Origin: Siphonodentalium dalli
Lineage: Eukaryota > Mollusca > Scaphopoda > Gadilida > Siphonodentaliidae
DNA length: 64,000 nt
Direction: 5' to 3'
Assembly: GCA_032622095.1 (NCBI GenBank)
Contig: CP136065.1
Coordinates: forward strand, 245,581,474 to 245,645,473
This document shows positions 1 to 12,097 of the stretch, in pieces; positions within the stretch are counted from its first letter, which is position 1, and every line of letters starts with the position of its first letter. The notes under the pieces were generated by a model. That model was not told where the DNA came from, did no database searches, and saw nothing but the letters and a program-made list of their open reading frames with translations. A program made the position numbers and the translations under genes.

Positions 1-56
1 GAGGGTGAATTTGGTGATGGTAGCCCACTGATAGCATCAGTAAATTCACCCTCTGG
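1..56. mobile_element. C-family MITE, right-hand fragment
   Basis: It carries the family hallmark gagggtgaatttggtgat and the inverted copy ending aaattcaccctctgg. It is cut by the window edge. A short hairpin (gcagattgccgga paired with tccggcaatctgc, 96-136) follows outside the family consensus. Confidence 0.7.
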
Positions 57-136
57 TTTGTTGATCCGTGTCATAGTATCATGTGGTGTTGAGGTGGGCA
101 GATTGCCGGATGCAGCAAGTTTGATCCGGCAATCTG

Positions 137-379
137 CCGATATCAACTTGACGTGATGCGACGACACAGATCAACTCACTGATGTGATAAAAGGTTTATT
201 ATATTAAGCCAAACTTACAATAATAACCATTTAATTACAGATTTTTTCCACTTCAGCAGTTTGTAACAGGGGCGCAAATGAACACAGCCACAGCGTACCT
301 TACATAGTCTATTTTTAACGGACAAATAGTCTGCTATCATTAATTCGGCAATTTAAGTAGGAGTGTGATCTTATTTGAT
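137..379. other. Non-coding stretch, nothing recognised
   Basis: AT-rich sequence between the MITE fragment and the LINE fragment. It may hold the LINE 3' untranslated part, but no poly(A) tract or target duplication was seen. Confidence 0.3.
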
Positions 380-820
380 CTAGGGAAATCTCACGTGTCG
401 TTTTTCATGAGTGAGATGGATATATCTCTTTACCCGCGGTGTGATGTCATTATCAAATATTCCGACTAGAGTATTATATAATTGAGTGTCGGGTAATAAG
501 TTAATCGCGGGCGATATGCCCCATAGATAATCAAATAATTCAGAGCGTTCGTCCGAGAACAGGGGGCAGTAAAGTAGGAAGTGTTTTTCGTCTTCCACTT
601 GAACGACGCAGTGCGGACAAAGCCTTTTACTTTCCCATGTATCGGATTTAGCTCGGCTGCCCGTTTCAATAGCCAATGAGTGGGCACTAACTCTGAAATG
701 AGTGAACCAGGCTTTGGTGTGTTGAGCCATGGTTAGGTTCAGATATTTTGCCATCCCAAAGGTTTTACTGATCGCTTGGAAAGTTGTAAATTTTGACGAG
801 ACTTATCTTTGTATAATAAA
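380..820 (-). pseudogene. Non-LTR retrotransposon C-terminal fragment
   Basis: A minus-strand open stretch encodes MAKYLNLTMAQHTKAWFTHF, then SAHSLAIETG and CPHCVVQVEDEKHFLLYC. A Cys-x2-Cys...His-x4-Cys knuckle after a conserved SxHxLxIETG block is typical of the tail of reverse-transcriptase polyproteins of invertebrate LINE-type elements. The frame is open from about 820, with a stop just upstream, and no polymerase motifs follow, so this is a 5'-truncated, dead copy. The exact clade is not determined. Confidence 0.6.
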
Positions 821-1050
821 TCGTCCAGCTTTTTAAGGACATATATGCAGTATGCGAGATAGAGAAGGGTGGTATGACATCGGATCAAACTGTAGCTGAT
901 CCGATGGTCGGAAATTGATGGCTTTACTATAGTGGTATTGGGGAAAGAAAAACGATAGTCATATAATAAATGCCAGTATATATATGAACTTATTATATGA
1001 ACCTAAGAGAACTACTCGTCTATGAGTATTTAGTAAAGAAACGGTAAATA

Positions 1051-1258
1051 CAGTAATGCCCTAAATAATCAACCTTAACCACAGCAGAATTATGGGTAAC
1101 TTTTCAGGATTTAGTCGGAAATATGGCTTGTTGCCATTCATTGGAAAGCTCTCACTGAGAGCTTTCCGATGAATGGCAACAAGCCATATTTCCGACTAAA
1201 TCCTGAAAAAATACCAATAATTTTGCTGTAGTTAAGGAGTCAATTATTTAGGGCACTG
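1051..1258. mobile_element. A-family foldback MITE (TA target, CAGTAATGC ends)
   Basis: A nearly perfect palindrome of about 208 bp runs from cagtaatgccctaaataatc to its inverted end gggcactg, flanked by TA. The arms carry aacttttcaggatttagtcg and its complement around a ctctcactgagag loop. The TA duplication and CAGT start suggest a Tc1/mariner-type element without coding capacity. It ends 15 bp from candidate exon I. Confidence 0.85.
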
Positions 1259-1273
1259 TACGCATGTACTGAC

Positions 1274-1350
1274 CGCTGAATGCTGTTCTTCACTTGAAGT
1301 AAATCTCGTCAGCTGGGATGTTGCAGCGGCTGGGTCATCAGAGGCGACAT
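1274..1350 (-). CDS. Exon I (candidate): last visible exon
   Basis: This candidate 77-bp minus-strand exon follows a T-rich tract and acceptor ccaatag and ends at donor gtcagt. It needs two leading bases, exactly what exon H leaves, and ends in phase 0. It reads VASDDPAAATSQLTRFTSSE and then EQHSA. Composition resembles exon H, and the phase agreement is the main support. Splice sites are only moderate and there is no recognisable domain, so a chance open stretch is possible. A foldback element ends 15 bp beyond the donor side. Confidence 0.45.
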
Positions 1351-1504
1351 CTATTGGTGGAACAAAAAATTCATATTATAATAATAATCAAAATGACGGA
1401 AAATTAACAGCCCTCACCATGAATGTGTTCATCGGCCCAAAATTGTTTGATTTTCCAAAAGCAATACCTCGAACACAAATTGAATAGGATTCAAGAATGC
1501 ATGG

Positions 1505-4500
1505 GTGCAGGGACCAACATGGAGGGTGACTTGGGAGACAGGGACCAGCCTGGAGGGTGACTTGGGAGACAGGGACCAGCCTAAAGGGTGACTTGGGAGA
1601 CAGGGACCAGCCTAAAGGGTGACTTGGGAGACAGGGACCAGCCTAAAGGGTGACTTGGGAGACAGGGACCAGCCTAAAGGGTGACTTGGGAGACAGGGAC
1701 CAGCCTATAGGGCAACTTGGGAGACAGGGACCAGCCTAAAGGGTGACTTGGGAGACAGGGACCAGCCTATAGGGCAACTTGGGAGACAGGGACCAGCCTA
1801 AAGGGTGACTTGGGAGACAGGGACCAGCCTATAGGGCAACTTGGGAGACAGGGACCAGCCTAAAGGGTGACTTGGGAGACAGGGACCAGCCTATAGGGCA
1901 ACTTGGGAGACAGGGACCAGCCTAAAGGGTGACTTGGGAGACAGGGACCAGCCTATAGGGCAACTTGGGAGACAGGGACCAGCCTAAAGGGCGACTTGGG
2001 AGACTGGGACCAGCCTAAAGGGTGACTTGGGAGACAGGAAACAGCCTAAAGGGCAACTTGGGAGACAGGGACCAGCCTGGAGGGTGACTTGGGAGACTGG
2101 GAACAGCCTAAAGGGTGACTTGGGAGACAGGGACCAGCCTAAAGGGCAACTTGGGAGACTGGGACCAGCCTAAAGGGTGACTTGGGAGACTGGGACCAGC
2201 CTAACGGGTGACTTGGGAGACAGGGAACAGCCTAAAGGGTGACTTGGGAGACAGGGACCAGCCTAAAGGGTGACTTGGGAGACTGGGACCAGCCTAAAGG
2301 GCAACTTGGGAGACTGGGACCAGCCTAACGGGTGACTTGGGAGACAGGGAACAGCCTAAAGGGTGACTTGGGAGACAGGGACCAGCCTAAAGGGTGACTT
2401 GGGAGACAGGGAACAGCCTAAAGGGTGACTTGGGAGACAGGGACCAGCCTAAAGGGTGACTTGGGAGACAGGGACCAGCCTATAGGGTGACTTGGGAGAC
2501 AGGGACCAGCCTGGAGGGTGACTTGGGAGACAGGGACCAGCCTATAGGGTGACTTGGGAGACAGGGACCAGCCTAAAGGGAGACAGGGAACAGCCTATAG
2601 GGTGACTTGGGAGACAGGGACCAGCCTGGAGGGTGACTTGAGAGACAGGGACCAGCCTAAAGGGAGACAGGGAACAGCCTATAGGGTGACTTGGGAAACA
2701 GGGACCAGCCTGGAGGGTGACTTGAGAGACAGGGACCAGCCTATAGGGTGACTTGGGAGACAGGGACCAGCCTAAAGGGTGACTTGGGAGACAGGGACCA
2801 GCCTATAGGGTGACTTGGGAGACAGGGACCAGCCTGGAGGGTGACTTGGGAGACAGGGACCAGCCTATAGGGTGACTTGGGAGACAGGGACCAGCCTAAA
2901 GGTCGACTTGGGAGACAGGGACCAGCCTAAAGGGTGACTTGGGAGACAGGGACCAGCCTAAAGGGTGACTTGGGAGACCGGGACCAGCCTAAAGGGTGAC
3001 TTGAGAGACAGGGACCAGCCTATAGGGTGACTTGGGAGACAGGGACCAGCCTAAAGGGTGACTTGGGAGACAGGGACCAGCCTATAGGGTGACTTGGGAG
3101 ACAGGGACCAGCCTGGAGGGTGACTTGGGAGACAGGGACCAGCCTATAGGGTGACTTGGGAGACAGGGACCAGCCTAAAGGTCGACTTGGGAGACAGGGA
3201 CCAGCCTAAAGGGTGACTTGGGAGACAGGGACCAGCCTAAAGGGTGACTTGGGAGACAGGGACCAGCCTAAAGGGTGACTTGGGAGACCGGGACCAGCCT
3301 AAAGGGTGACTTGGGAGACCGGGACCAGCCTATAGGGTGACTTGGGAGACAGGGACCAGCCTGGAGGGTGACTTGGGAGACAGGGACCAGCCTATAGGGT
3401 GACTTGGGAGACAGGGACCAGCCTAAAGGTCGACTTGGGAGACAGGGACCAGCCTAAAGGGTGACTTGGGAGACAGGGACCAGCCTAAAGGGCGACTTGG
3501 GAGACCGGGACCAGCCTAAAGGGTGACTTGGGAGACAGGAAACAGCCTAAAGGGAGACAGGGAACAGCCTAGAGGGTGACTTGGGAGACAGGGACCAGCC
3601 TAAAGGGCGACTTGGGAGACAGGAAACAGCCTAAAGGGAGACAGGGAACAGCCTAGAGGGTGACTTGGGAGACAGGGACCAGCCTAAAGGGCGACTTGGG
3701 AGACAGGAAACAGCCTAAAGGGAGACAGGGAACAGCCTAGAGGGTGACTTGGGAGACAGGGACCAGCCTAAAGGGCGACTTGGGAGACCGGGACCAGCCT
3801 AAAGGTCGACTTGGGAGACAGGGAGCAGCCTATAGGGTGACTTGGGAGACCGGGACCAGCCTAAAGGTCGACTTGGGAGACAGGGACCAGCCTAAAGGGT
3901 GAATTGGGAGACAGGGACCAGCCTAAAGGGTGACTTGGGAGACAAGGAACAGCCTATATGGTGACTTGGGAGACAGGGACCAGCCTAAAGGGTGACTTGG
4001 GAGACAAGGAACAGCCTAAAGGGTGACTTGGGAGACAGGGACCAGCCTAAAGGGTGACTTGGGAGACAAGGAACAGCCTATATGGTGACTTGGGAGACCG
4101 GGACCAGCCTAAAGGTCGACTTGGGAGACAGGGACCAGCCTAAAGGGCGACTTGGGAGACCGGGACCAGCCTAAAGGGTGACTTGGGAGACAGGAAACAG
4201 CCTAAAGGGAGACAGGGAACAGCCTAGAGGGTGACTTGGGAGACAGGGACCAGCCTAAAGGGCGACTTGGGAGACAGGAAACAGCCTAAAGGGAGACAGG
4301 GAACAGCCTAGAGGGAGACAGGGAACAGCCTAGAGGGTGACTTGGGAGACAGGGACCAGCCTAAAGGGCGACTTGGGAGACCGGGACCAGCCTAAAGGTC
4401 GACTTGGGAGACAGGGAGCAGCCTAAAGGTCGACTTGGGAGACAGGGAGCAGCCTATAGGGTGACTTGGGAGACAGGGAGCAGCCTAAAGGTCGACTTGG

Positions 4501-7500
4501 GAGACAGGGAACAGCCTATAAGGTGACTTGGGAGACCGGGACCAGCCTAAAGGGCGACTTGGGAGACAGGGAACAGCCTAAAGGTCGACTTGGGAGACAG
4601 GGACCAGCCTAACGGGTGACTTGGGAGACAGGGACCAGCCTAAAGGGCGACTTGGGAGACAGGGACCAGCCTAAAGGGTGAATTGGGAGACAGGGACCAG
4701 CCTAAAGGGTGACTTGGGAGACAAGGAACAGCCTATATGGTGACTTGGGAGACAGGGACCAGCCTAAAGGGTGACTTGGGAGACCGGGACCAGCCTAAAG
4801 GGTGACTTGGGAGACAAGGAACAGCCTATATGGTGAATTGGGAGACAGGGACCAGCCTAAAGGGTGACTTGGGAGACAGGGACCAGCCTAAAGGGTGACT
4901 TGGGAGACAAGGAACAGCCTATATGGTGACTTGGGAGACCGGGACCAGCCTAAAGGGTGACTTGGGAGACAGGGACCAGCCTAAAGGGTGACTTGGGAGA
5001 CAGGGACCAGCCTATAGGGTGACTTGGGAGACAGGGACCAGCCTGGAGGGTGACTTGGGAGACAGGGACCAGCCTATAGGGTGACTTGGGAGACAGGGAC
5101 CAGCCTAAAGGGTGACTTGGGAGACAGGGACCAGCCTAAAGGGCGACTTGGGAGACCGGGACCAGCCTAAAGGGTGACTTGGGAGACAGGAAACAGCCTA
5201 AAGGGAGACAGGGAACAGCCTAGAGGGTGACTTGGGAGACAGGGACCAGCCTAAAGGTCGACTTGGGAGACAGGGACCAGCCTAAAGGGCGACTTGGGAG
5301 ACCGGGACCAGCCTAAAGGGTGACTTGGGAGACAGGAAACAGCCTAAAGGGAGACAGGGAACAGCCTAGAGGGTGACTTGGGAGACAGGGACCAGCCTAA
5401 AGGGCGACTTGGGAGACAGGAAACAGCCTAAAGGGAGACAGGGAACAGCCTAGAGGGTGACTTGGGAGACAGGGACCAGCCTAAAGGGCGACTTGGGAGA
5501 CAGGGAGCAGCCTATAGGGTGACTTGGGAGACAGGGAGCAGCCTAAAGGTCGACTTGGGAGACAGGGAACAGCCTATAGGGTGACTTGGGAGACCGGGAC
5601 CAGCCTAAAGGGCGACTTGGGAGACAGGGAACAGCCTAAAGGTCGACTTGGGAGACAGGGAACAGCCTAAAGGGTGACTTGGGAGACAGGGACCAGCCTA
5701 TATGGTGACTTGGGAGACAGGGACCAGCCTAAAGGTCGACTTGGGAGACAGGGACCAGCCTAAAGGGTGACTTGGGAGACCGGGACCAGCCTAAAGGGTG
5801 ACTTGGGAGACAGGGACCAGCCTATATGGTGACTTGGGAGACAGGGACCAGCCTAAAGGTCGACTTGGGAGACAGGGACCAGCCTAAAGGGTGACTTGGG
5901 AGACCGGGACCAGCCTAAAGGGTGACTTGGGAGACAGGGACCAGCCTATATGGTGACTTGGGAGACAGGGACCAGCCTAAAGGGCGACTTGGGAGACAGG
6001 GACCAGCCTAAAGGTCGACTTGGGAGACAGGGACCAGCCTAAAGGGCGACTTGGGAGACAGGGAGCAGCCTATATGGTGACTTGGGAGACAGGGACCAGC
6101 CTAGATGGTGACTTGGGAGACAGGAAACAGCCTAAAGGGTGACTTGGGAGACAGGGACCAGCCTATATGGTGACTTGGGAGACAGGGACCAGCCTAAAGG
6201 TCGACTTGGGAGACAGGGACCAGCCTAAAGGTCGACTTGGGAGACAGGGAGCAGCCTAAAGGTCGACTTGGGAGACAGGGACCAGCCTATAGGGTGACTT
6301 GGGAGACAGGGAGCAGCCTAAAGGGTGACTTGGGAGACAGGGAGCAGCCTAAAGGTCGACTTGGGAGACAGGGAGCAGCCTATAGGGAGACTTGGGAGAC
6401 AGGGAGCAGCCTATATGGTGACTTGGGAGACAGGGACCAGCCTATATGGTGACTTGGGAGACAGGGACCAGCCTAAAGGTCGACTTGGGAGACAGGGAGC
6501 AGCCTATAGGGTGACTTGGGAGACAGGGACCAGCCTAAAGGGTGACTTGGGAGACTGGGACCAGCCTATAGGGTGACTTGGGAGACAGGGAGCAGCCTAA
6601 AGGTCGACTTGGGAGACAGGGAGCAGCCTATAGGGTGACTTGGGAGACCGGGACCAGCCTAAAGGGCGACTTGGGAGACTGGGACCAGCCTATATGGTGA
6701 CTTGGGAGACAGGGACCAGCCTAAAGGTCGACTTGGGAGACCGGGACCAGCCTAAAGGGTGACTTGGGAGACCGGGACCAGCCTAAAGGGTGACTTGGGA
6801 GACAGGGACCAGCCTATATGGTGACTTGGGAGACAGGGACCAGCCTAAAGGGCGACTTGGGAGACAGGGAGCAGCCTATATGGTGACTTGGGAGACAGGG
6901 ACCAGCCTAGATGGTGACTTGGGAGACAGGAAACAGCCTAAAGGGAGACAGGGAACAGCCTAGAGGGTGACTTGGGAGACAGGGACCAGCCTAAAGGGTG
7001 ACTTGGGAGACCGGGAACAGCCTATATGGTGACTTGGGAGACCGGGACCAGCCTAAAGGGCGACTTGGGAGACAGGGACCAGCCTAAAGGGAGACAGGGA
7101 CCAGCCTAGAGGGTGACTTGGGAGACCGGGACCAGCCTAAAGGGCGACTTGGGAGACAGGGAGCAGCCTATATGGTGACTTGGGAGACAGGGACCAGCCT
7201 AGATGGTGACTTGGGAGACAGGGACCAGCCTAAAGGGAGACAGGGAACAGCCTAGAGGGTGACTTGGGAGACAGGGAATGGCCTAAAGGGTGTCAGGGAA
7301 CAGCCTAAATGGCGACTTGGGAGACAGGGACCAGCCTAGAGGGCGACTTGGGAGACAGGGACCAGCCTAGAGGGTGACTTGAGACAGGGACCAGCATAGA
7401 GGGCGACTTGGGAGACAGGGACCAGCATTGGGGGTGACTTGGGAGACACGGACCAGCCTTGTGGGTGACTTGGGAGACACAGACCAGCCTTGTGGGTGAC

Positions 7501-7575
7501 TTGGGAGACACGGACCAGCCTTGGGGGTGACTTGGGAGACACAGACCAGCCTATAGGGAGTTTTGGGAGATATCT
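1505..7575. repeat. 31-bp minisatellite, about 195 units
   Basis: The unit is tgacttgggagacagggacc plus agcctaaaggg (31 bp). A shortened 22-bp unit that lacks tgacttggg recurs in blocks at 2570-2690, 3540-3730 and 4190-4330. Units vary at a few positions (aaa/tat/gga/aga before ggg; aca/acc/act before ggg). The left edge (cagggaccaacatggagggt) and right flank (tttgtcccagggagaatcc) match the two halves of the hAT-like MITE at 40498-40965, so the array seems to be an expansion inside one copy of that family. Open frames here are by-products of the repeat. It fills two thirds of the intron between exons H and I. Confidence 0.97.
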
Positions 7576-7661
7576 TCTCCTAAAGTGTGTCAATTCTCCC
7601 TTTTTGTCCCAGGGAGAATCCACTTCTCTCTCATATGTATGTATATGACCAAACAGCATAA

Positions 7662-8060
7662 TTAACCCTTTACCCAACAAAACGGCCAAAACCGGCTAAA
7701 TAAAGCTTCAACAGCCTAAAATATCTTCGGTCTGTCTCAATAGAACCATACAAATATGGATATCATTGGAACCGGCTCCTTGACCACATTGTGATAGTTA
7801 CAGTTATGCCCTGTGCCAATGCATTCTCTTATATATGCGAGTCGACCATAGGTCGCCTCGCATATATAAGAGAATGCATTGGCCTAAAAAAAATCTTTTT
7901 TAACACTTTTTACCATTTTTTTTTACATTCTTTATCAATTTTATAATTTTTAATGTGTTAAGCCAATGCATTCTCTTATATATGCGAGGCAACCTATGGT
8001 CGACTCGCATATATAAGAGAATGCATTGGCACAGGGCCGTTCTGTTGGGTAAAGGATTAA
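7662..8060. mobile_element. B1-family TTAA foldback MITE (piggyBac-like ends)
   Basis: It is flanked by TTAA and has ends ccctttacccaacaaaacgg and ccgttctgttgggtaaagg. Two inner hairpins of the shared core gccaatgcattctcttatat enclose an AT-rich spacer. TTAA duplication and CCCTTT ends are hallmarks of piggyBac-type elements; no transposase is present. Confidence 0.85.
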
Positions 8061-8217
8061 ACTGAACTTGCTAATAATAATAGTGTCCTTACTCATTATA
8101 ATCATTTTATAAATCGGCTGTTGTTTTGGATAATACTTTTTAGATCATAGAAGGGTGATGTTGGGGTGTAAATTGAACTTCAGCCTTTATGACTTCTCCC
8201 TGATAAATCTAATATCT

Positions 8218-8290
8218 TACTCGTATTTAAATTCACAAAGTACTATTTTTCGTGCACCTATGGGTATGCGACTATAAAGGTGAGCGAAAA
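8218..8290. mobile_element. F-family short foldback remnant
   Basis: It carries cttactcgtatttaaattc and tactatttttcg, which recur at 13278-13452, 60616-60716 and 61133-61236. In fuller copies these face inverted partners ending aaatacgagtaagg. Confidence 0.5.
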
Positions 8291-8439
8291 AAATAATATG
8301 ATTCCTGAGTTTATACCAAATCACAGGGGAAATCAGCTATATTGCGTTACATGTGAAGTTCCCCAGTTGAAGTTGAAGTCACTTTGGACTTTATCTTCTG
8401 CAAATCTCAATTTTTTACATGATGTGTGCCTCGCAGGCT

Positions 8440-8812
8440 GAGAATAAGGTGCCTGTCATTTGCAGAATGAGGTGCCCAGAGGGTAAATTTAGTGTCGCTA
8501 TCCCGCATAGTGGGCTAGCATCACTAAATTCACCATCTGAGGACCTCATTCTGCTTAGGCCTCATCTTCTCTGGAAAGTTTCTTTATTATCAACAATCTA
8601 TAGAAACTTCTTCGCATGGATTCTATTTCTTTTTTAGTTTAGTTTCTCTATCCCCAAATTGGCAGATGACACATTGCATAATCGAGGTTCCCAATGGGTG
8701 TACATCACAATATTCACCACTTGGGAACTTCAATCTGAGTCTATGTCTCCCATAGCAGTTGAGGCCTAAGCAGAATGAGGTCACCAGAGGGTGTAATTTA
8801 GTGATTCAACTG
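8440..8812. mobile_element. C-family element, long form
   Basis: Inverted blocks cagaatgaggt...gagggt lie at both ends, with an internal spacer (ttctctggaaagtttcttta ... cccatagcagttgaggccta) shared with copies at 11452, 26568, 35891, 62585 and 63341. It is non-coding. Confidence 0.75.
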
Positions 8813-9070
8813 GATATTTAGGTGTTTTGCATCAATCAATGACCATGTCCCACCCGTTGTTTGCAGGCTTTTCTGTAACTGTAAGAAAATGGACAAGAAG
8901 TGAAGATCTCATCATATTTTCTACTAAATCCTGAAAAACACTCTCATAATGAGTCAAGCTGAGTTAAGGGACCATATACTACATTATATGGGTTTGTCTC
9001 AATATGACAATGTACTATCAAGATAGAAATTATGTGTACAGGTGAAATTTGGGGTGACAGGTAATTTTAA

Positions 9071-9183
9071 CATCATTTTTCAAATTTATTAATTATAATA
9101 ATGTGATACATTGATGGAAAGAGCTTTGGAGCTCTTTCCATCAATGTATCACATTATTATAATCAATAAATTTGAAAGATGAT
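9071..9183. mobile_element. Perfect-arm foldback element
   Basis: Two arms of about 52 bp (aattataataatgtgataca ttgatgg... and its complement) meet at gagctttggagctc. There is no coding capacity, and no other copy was seen in the window. Confidence 0.7.
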
Positions 9184-9547
9184 CAAGGAAATATGGGTTG
9201 ATAGAAAAATCGGACTTGGCACTGAAAGGGTTAAGTCAGACCTTAAACAGCACCTGAATGTTTTATCTGTTAATTTTATGAATGTTCAGTGCATATAATT
9301 TTTATAATTATTAGTATGCTTAGGTACATCGATTTGAGAGGAAGATAATGTTAGCATAAAAGTACAGTGCATTATACTCATAGAAACCCAAATGGAACTA
9401 TGCAGGGGAGCCAATAGGTTCCTATATAATTTTATGAGACCATATAATCATATAATAGCATATTGATATAGGCTATATCTACAGGAACCTATAGGAAACC
9501 ATATCGCTGTCCAATGATTTCCAATCATTTTCCTATAAGATCAGGGG
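9184..9547. other. Intron, AT-rich, nothing recognised
   Basis: Between two foldback elements. It contains short degenerate repeats of the motif ctataggaac, continued at 10130-10205 on the other side of the G element. Confidence 0.3.
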
Positions 9548-10099
9548 GGAGTCGGAAAAAATTTGCAGGCACGTATGCTGATTTTTGACTTTCGACCCTT
9601 ATTGGGACCCACCCACCCCCGTGTCAAATTTTTTTTTCATTTTCGGCAGTTTTTTCCGACCATTTTTTGACACCCACCCCCCTTTTAACACTGAAACAGA
9701 GATTTGCTGGGGGAAATTCACTGTAAACAGCTGTATATGAATTTCTGTGCATACTATTAGTCATGGATGTTAACATTGACATGTAATTAGGAACAAGTCA
9801 TTTTGGGGTCATTCGGTAAAAACAAAACATGGCTGCCAGCAGCCATCTTGGATTTCAAAATTCAATCCATTAGCATGGGCTACAGGCTATACTGTTTGTC
9901 TGATCATCATGAAATTTGTCAATTATGTTCATATTGACATATAGATGTGTTTTAAGCCAAACTCATTGCAAAAACAGTCAAAAAGACTTGCAGAAAAAAT
10001 ATTTTTGAGTTGCGGATAAAATTGTTTGTTGGTCCTATCGACCACCCACCCACCCACCCCGGCATACGTGCCCGGAAAAAACTTTTTTCCACCCCCCTG
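9548..10099. mobile_element. G-family non-autonomous DNA element (hAT-like?)
   Basis: An element of about 550 bp with ends cagggggg...tcggaaaaa...gcaggcacgtatgc and, inverted, gcatacgtgcccggaaaaaa...ccacccccctg. The flanks share ataagat just outside the CAGGGG ends. Other copies are at 16462-17038 and, as a left half, 47341-47648. A short target duplication of 7-8 bp and CAGGGG ends suggest the hAT superfamily; the assignment is tentative. Confidence 0.6.
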
Positions 10100-10383
10100 A
10101 TAAGATCCTACTAATTTGCATACAAAAACAGGTATCGTATAGGAATCTATAGAAAATCCTATAGGAATCGTATAGGAAATTCTAGGAATATTCCAATAGG
10201 AACGTTTCGTACGGTTGATTTCTTTGACTGACCAAAAGGTCTTCTGGTCAACCTGCCAGTACATTACTCTGACTTGGTCTCTAGTGCACTAGGTGTGAGG
10301 TTCACTTACCCTGGCAGTCAAGTTACCTGGTCACACTCCCAATTATCTATAATGGTTTCACATAAAAACAAAACAAAACTTAC

Positions 10384-10480
10384 ATGGCTGTTCTGTGTCG
10401 AGATTGGTATCCACTTCAGCGATTTCCGCGGCTGCATTTAGATCTGATAAACCAGGATGATCAGAGTTAACACGAGATGC
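10384..10480 (-). CDS. Exon H: polycystin-like linker
   Basis: This 97-bp minus-strand exon has acceptor caactttcag and consensus donor gtaagt. It enters in phase 0 and leaves with one base. The reading is ASRVNSDHPGLSDLNAAAE, then IAEVDTNLDTEQP. No domain is recognised, but it follows exon G in frame where polycystins have a variable Ser/Asp/Ala-rich stretch. The next exon is 9 kb away, across the 31-bp minisatellite. Confidence 0.7.
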
Positions 10481-10506
10481 CTGAAAGTTGTAAACAAGCC
10501 TGGATA

Positions 10507-10629
10507 TAGTGTGTCTGACATTTGCACAATGAGGTCCCTAGAGGGTGAGTTTAGTGATACTATCCTGCACAGTGGGCTAGCATCACCAAATTTGTCCTCT
10601 GGGAACCTAGTTCTCCTTAGGCCTTAAAT
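10507..10629. mobile_element. C-family MITE fragment
   Basis: Has tgtgtctgacatttgcacaa and inverted agagggtgagtttagtgat / tcaccaaatttgtcctctg. It starts 27 bp upstream of the exon H acceptor. Confidence 0.7.
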
Positions 10630-10666
10630 GCTATGCAGATTGAAGTTCCTACTGAGTAATGTTATA

Positions 10667-10959
10667 CAGTAATGCCCTAAATAATCGACTCCTTAACCAC
10701 AGCAGAATTATGGGTAACTTTTCAGGATTTAGTCGGAAATTTGGCTTGTTGCTATTCATCGGAAAGCTCTCAGTGAGAGCTTTCCGATGAATGGCAACAA
10801 CTTGACTGCAAGTCGGAAATATGGCTGGTTGCTATTCATCTGAAAGCTCTCAGTGTGAGCTTTCCGATGAATAGCAACAAGCCATATTTCCGACTAAACC
10901 CTGAACAGTTGCCCATAATTCTGCTGTGGTTAAGGAGTCGATTATTTAGGACATTACTG
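10667..10959. mobile_element. A-family MITE with duplicated central hairpin
   Basis: A-family ends cagtaatgccc and gacattactg lie between TA dinucleotides. The middle carries two successive hairpins (cggaaagctctcagtgagag and a second tgaaagctctcagtgtgagc), so this copy is about 293 bp instead of about 210. Confidence 0.85.
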
Positions 10960-11044
10960 TAAATCTTATGACTAAGTTATGTTTCAGCAAATATTAAAAA
11001 TCAAGGGCAATTGCATTGCATTTTGTCACCTGCATAATGTTTCC

Positions 11045-11444
11045 TTAACCCTTTACCCAACAAACCGGCCAAAACCGGCCAAATAAAGCTTCAACAGCCT
11101 AAAATATCTTCGGTCTGTCTCAATAGAACCATACAAATATGGATATCATTGGAACCGGCTCCTTGACCACATTGTGATAGTTACAGTTATGCCCTGTGCC
11201 AATGCATTCTCTTATATATGCGAGTCGACCATAGGTCGCCTCGCATATATAAGAGAATGCATTGGCCTAAAAAAAATCTTTTTTTAACACTTTTTACCAT
11301 TTTTTCTTACATTCTTTAACAATTTTATAATTTTTAATGTGTTAAGCCAATGCATTCTCTTATATATGCAGGGTGACCTATGATCGACTCGCATATATAA
11401 GAGAATGCATTGGCACATGGCCGTTCTGTTGGGTAAAGGGTTAA
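11045..11444. mobile_element. B1-family TTAA foldback MITE
   Basis: TTAA on both sides, ends ccctttacccaacaaaccgg and gttctgttgggtaaaggg, and two core hairpins. Nearly identical to the copies at 7662, 26141 and 48297 (inverted). Confidence 0.87.
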
Positions 11445-11451
11445 AACCATG

Positions 11452-11836
11452 TCTCAAAATATGGTGCTGGACATTTGTAGAATGAGGTCCACAAAGGGGG
11501 GAATTTAGTGATTCAAACCCGCACAAATACTGCTAAGGCCTCACCTTCTCTGGAAAGTATCTTTATTATCAAATTAACAAGTTTTTTGGTATTAACCCCA
11601 AATTGACAGATGATAAAATGCTTAATCGAGGTGCCCAATAGGTGCACATCACCATCTTCACCATCTGGGAACATAAATATGTGTCCAGGTCTCCCATAAC
11701 AGACGAGGCCATGTAGAATGAGGTCGCCGCACACAGGATAAATATGGTGATGCTAGCCCACTGTGTGCAGTAGTGTCACTAAATCCACCCTCTGGGGACC
11801 TCATTCTGCAAATGTCCAGCACCATATTTTGCATAT
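11452..11836. mobile_element. C-family element, long form, variant ends
   Basis: Terminal inverted repeat caaaatatggtgctggacat / atgtccagcaccatattttg, internal spacer as in the copy at 8440. The same variant end recurs at 62730-62768. Confidence 0.75.
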
Positions 11837-12024
11837 GGGATGTGCAGGGACTCGGCACTATAACCGCGGGATGTGCAGGGATTCGGCACCATGCATATGG
11901 GATATGCAGGGATTCGGTACAATGCGTACAGGATTTGCAGAAATTTGGTACCATGCATATTGGATGTGCAGCGATTCGGCACCATGCGTATGGGAAGTGC
12001 AGGGATTCGGCACCATGTGCGCAG
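11829..12024. repeat. Degenerate ~31-bp tandem array, 6 units
   Basis: Units resemble gcatatgggatgtgcaggga followed by ttcggcaccat. It begins in the end of the C element and stops 74 bp before exon G, within the intron after its donor. Confidence 0.85.
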
Positions 12025-12097
12025 GCCGAAACAGGAATTTCACTTTGCATGATCTTATAACTCTTTTGACTTGGTTCCAATCTAATTTTTCTCATAC

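Noticed and set aside
1505-7575. Regular spaced repeats as a CRISPR-like array
   Set aside because: Units are contiguous tandem copies without unique spacers, in a eukaryotic intron.
2554-7689. Open frames of 60-117 codons within the 31-bp array
   Set aside because: 31 bp shifts frame each unit; frames exist on both strands and have low-complexity repeats only.
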